Below are positions 6,976-8,331 of a stretch of DNA of 8,331 nucleotides, one piece after another. The position numbers and the translations under genes are program-made. How positions within the stretch are numbered: position 1 is the stretch's first letter; each line of letters starts with the position of its first letter. A model generated the notes under the pieces. The model saw nothing but the letters and a program-made list of their open reading frames with translations, was not told where the DNA came from and ran no database searches. Source of the DNA: an uncultured Methylococcaceae bacterium (lineage in GTDB: Bacteria > Pseudomonadota > Gammaproteobacteria > Methylococcales > Methylomonadaceae); the NCBI GenBank assembly GCA_913009515.1, contig CAJVYO010000065.1, forward strand, positions 1 through 8,331. Reading direction: 5' to 3'.

Positions 6976-7941
6976 TTATTCCTTTATTATTTCATCTTCA
7001 TCAGATCGAGAAAAATTTAAAATAAACACTAAAAATATCCCCAACATACCACCTGTTATCGTCCCGACAACAGCAATAAGTGCTCGTTTTGGTTTGCTTT
7101 TTTCTTCAGGAATAACCGCAGGATCAATCACTTTAAATACATATTCATCATCTAATTGAGCTAACATTTTAGTTTTCATCTGCTCTTCAATCAAACTAAA
7201 AAATACATTCTGCATATCGGTAATACTGGTTTGCTTTAACTTTTTCGTTAAATATCCAATATTTTTCGTTGCTTTTTTATAATCTTGCTCTTGATATTGC
7301 AAATTAATATCTTTAACCAAGAGTTCAAGCCATTGCTTTGCCATAACTGGTGACAAAAACTCTACTGACAACGTAATCAAACCGGTTTTCTTATCTTCAC
7401 TCACTGCCACCATGGGTGAAAATTCTTTAAATTTTTCCCAATCACTAGGTTCTGGTTTTTTCGGTGCTTCAACTTCTCTCAACCATTTTTTATTCGCGGA
7501 GTCATACACCTCTACATCCAGTTCCAATTCACCGCTATTAATATCCCATTTTTTACCCGCAAAAATAGGGACTGTTAACTGATGACGATTAATAAATTTA
7601 GTTAAAAAATCTCGTGATTGCAAGGTTGCTAAAGCGAGCTGAGATTTATCTACTTCACCGCCGCCACCAATATTAATCCCAGCCATAGCTGCTAAACCAG
7701 CCATCTGTCCTAAGCCTCCACCACCTGATGACGAGCTAGGCGACAGTAATACTTCAGATTTATACTGATTAGGTTGTAAAATCGCATAGCTCACTGAAGC
7801 TGCAGCAAATAAAAACGTTACGAAAATAATCGTCCATTTTCCCGACCAAATCACCTGCCATAATTCACGCAGGTCAATTTCATCCTCCTCAATCATTTCA
7901 TAAGCAGCAGGGCGTATTGGATATTCTTGTTGATTTGTCAT
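6976..7941 (-). CDS. Wzz-family polysaccharide chain-length determinant / copolymerase
   Basis: This is an inner-membrane polysaccharide co-polymerase that sets chain length or supports export of O-antigen or exopolysaccharide. The 321-residue protein has the classic layout: a cytoplasmic start with acidic residues and IDLRELWQVIW (22-32), membrane helix 1 (about 36-54), a periplasmic domain with coiled-coil character (about 200-262), the proline-rich DPAVIPEEKSKPKR (273-286), membrane helix 2 (about 287-309) and a short cytoplasmic tail. There is no C-terminal tyrosine-kinase domain, so it is not a Wzc-type fusion. A glycine-rich low-complexity stretch follows helix 1 (73-95). The ATG is preceded by GGGA six bases upstream and lies 14 bases after the upstream export gene, so the two are co-transcribed leftward. 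It is the last gene of its operon, since a terminator follows. Confidence 0.9.
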   Translation of the reverse strand: MTNQQEYPIRPAAYEMIEEDEIDLRELWQVIWSGKWTIIFVTFLFAAASVSYAILQPNQYKSEVLLSPSSSSGGGGLGQMAGLAAMAGINIGGGGEVDKSQLALATLQSRDFLTKFINRHQLTVPIFAGKKWDINSGELELDVEVYDSANKKWLREVEAPKKPEPSDWEKFKEFSPMVAVSEDKKTGLITLSVEFLSPVMAKQWLELLVKDINLQYQEQDYKKATKNIGYLTKKLKQTSITDMQNVFFSLIEEQMKTKMLAQLDDEYVFKVIDPAVIPEEKSKPKRALIAVVGTITGGMLGIFLVFILNFSRSDEDEIIKE

Positions 7942-7955
7942 ACTATTCCCAAAAC

Positions 7956-8331
7956 TTAACGGCTGATAGCAGTATATGCTACGCCCAATTGGTAAAGAAT
8001 CTGCGTACCCGATGTTAGTGTATCCAAAGGATCTGAATAATTTGTATCAATCGGCACAATAATGGTATCACCCGCTTCTAATGGCTTATCACTACGGCTA
8101 AACCACGCTGAATTATTCGGCAACATTACCGAACCATTGGCACGAATTACATAAATACGATCTTCATCAGATTGTTGTAAAACACCGCCTGCCTGATTAA
8201 TATACTCTTCAAAATTCATCGAGGTATCGAAAATAAATGAACTTGGTACTTGTACATGCCCCATAACGGTGACTACTTTACTGTATGCAGGAATAAATAA
8301 TTCATCACCATCTTCAATCATCACATCCTGA
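7956..8331 (-). CDS. SLBB-domain polysaccharide export protein, Wza-like (C-terminal part only)
   Basis: This is the C-terminal 125 residues of an outer-membrane-associated polysaccharide export protein; the frame stays open through the right edge, so the 5' end is missing. It begins inside the window as QDVMIEDGDELFIP; the GTG at 8324 is internal, not a start. The segment VVTVMGHVQVPSSFIF, followed by the EEYINQAGG and RIYVIRANGSV motifs, is an SLBB (soluble ligand-binding beta-grasp) repeat as found in Wza and related exporters. LEAGDTIIVPID closes the domain, and the last about 25 residues (TSGTQILYQLGVAYTAI) form a probable amphipathic helix, comparable to the C-terminal helix of Wza that inserts in the outer membrane. 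The close Wzz-like partner downstream supports a role in the same export machine. Confidence 0.88.
   Translation of the reverse strand, partial: QDVMIEDGDELFIPAYSKVVTVMGHVQVPSSFIFDTSMNFEEYINQAGGVLQQSDEDRIYVIRANGSVMLPNNSAWFSRSDKPLEAGDTIIVPIDTNYSDPLDTLTSGTQILYQLGVAYTAISR

Noticed and set aside
8322..8324. GTG as the start of a small 122-residue protein
   Set aside because: The frame stays open upstream to the window edge and the SLBB domain is already under way, so this is an internal valine codon.

Overview
The window is AT-rich DNA that most likely comes from a gammaproteobacterial methanotroph or methylotroph. The main reason is a complete lanthanide-type methanol dehydrogenase (XoxF) followed by its periplasmic partner XoxJ. 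The low GC content and the large Na+/H+ antiporter would suit a marine Methylococcales lineage such as a Methyloprofundus-like organism, but that placement is inference from gene content and cannot be settled here.

Layout from left to right: (1) A leftward helicase of the DinG/YoaA iron-sulphur family, whose 3' end runs off the left edge. (2) Just upstream of it, five bases away and also leftward, a CPA1 Na+/H+ antiporter carrying a long cytoplasmic tail and a C-terminal cyclic-nucleotide-binding-like domain. (3) A divergent intergenic region of roughly 200-300 bp with a perfect extended -10 box on the + strand, several inverted repeats and a strong ribosome binding site. (4) Rightward xoxF, a strong intrinsic terminator, then xoxJ. 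(5) A hairpin terminator between convergent units. (6) A leftward exopolysaccharide export pair: a Wzz-type chain-length/copolymerase protein and, upstream of it, the C-terminal end of an SLBB-domain (Wza-like) export protein that runs off the right edge.

How the parts work together: XoxF oxidises methanol in the periplasm using PQQ and a lanthanide. XoxJ is thought to assist its activation or assembly. The electron acceptor XoxG (cytochrome cL) is absent from the locus and must lie elsewhere. The antiporter exchanges cations for protons at the inner membrane, and its tail looks like a regulatory sensor. The polysaccharide pair is the promoter-distal end of an unrelated envelope operon. The most interesting unexplained part is the upstream region and probable long 5' leader of xoxF, which contains inverted repeats with mutually exclusive pairings. 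No CRISPR array, tRNA, rRNA or insertion sequence was seen.
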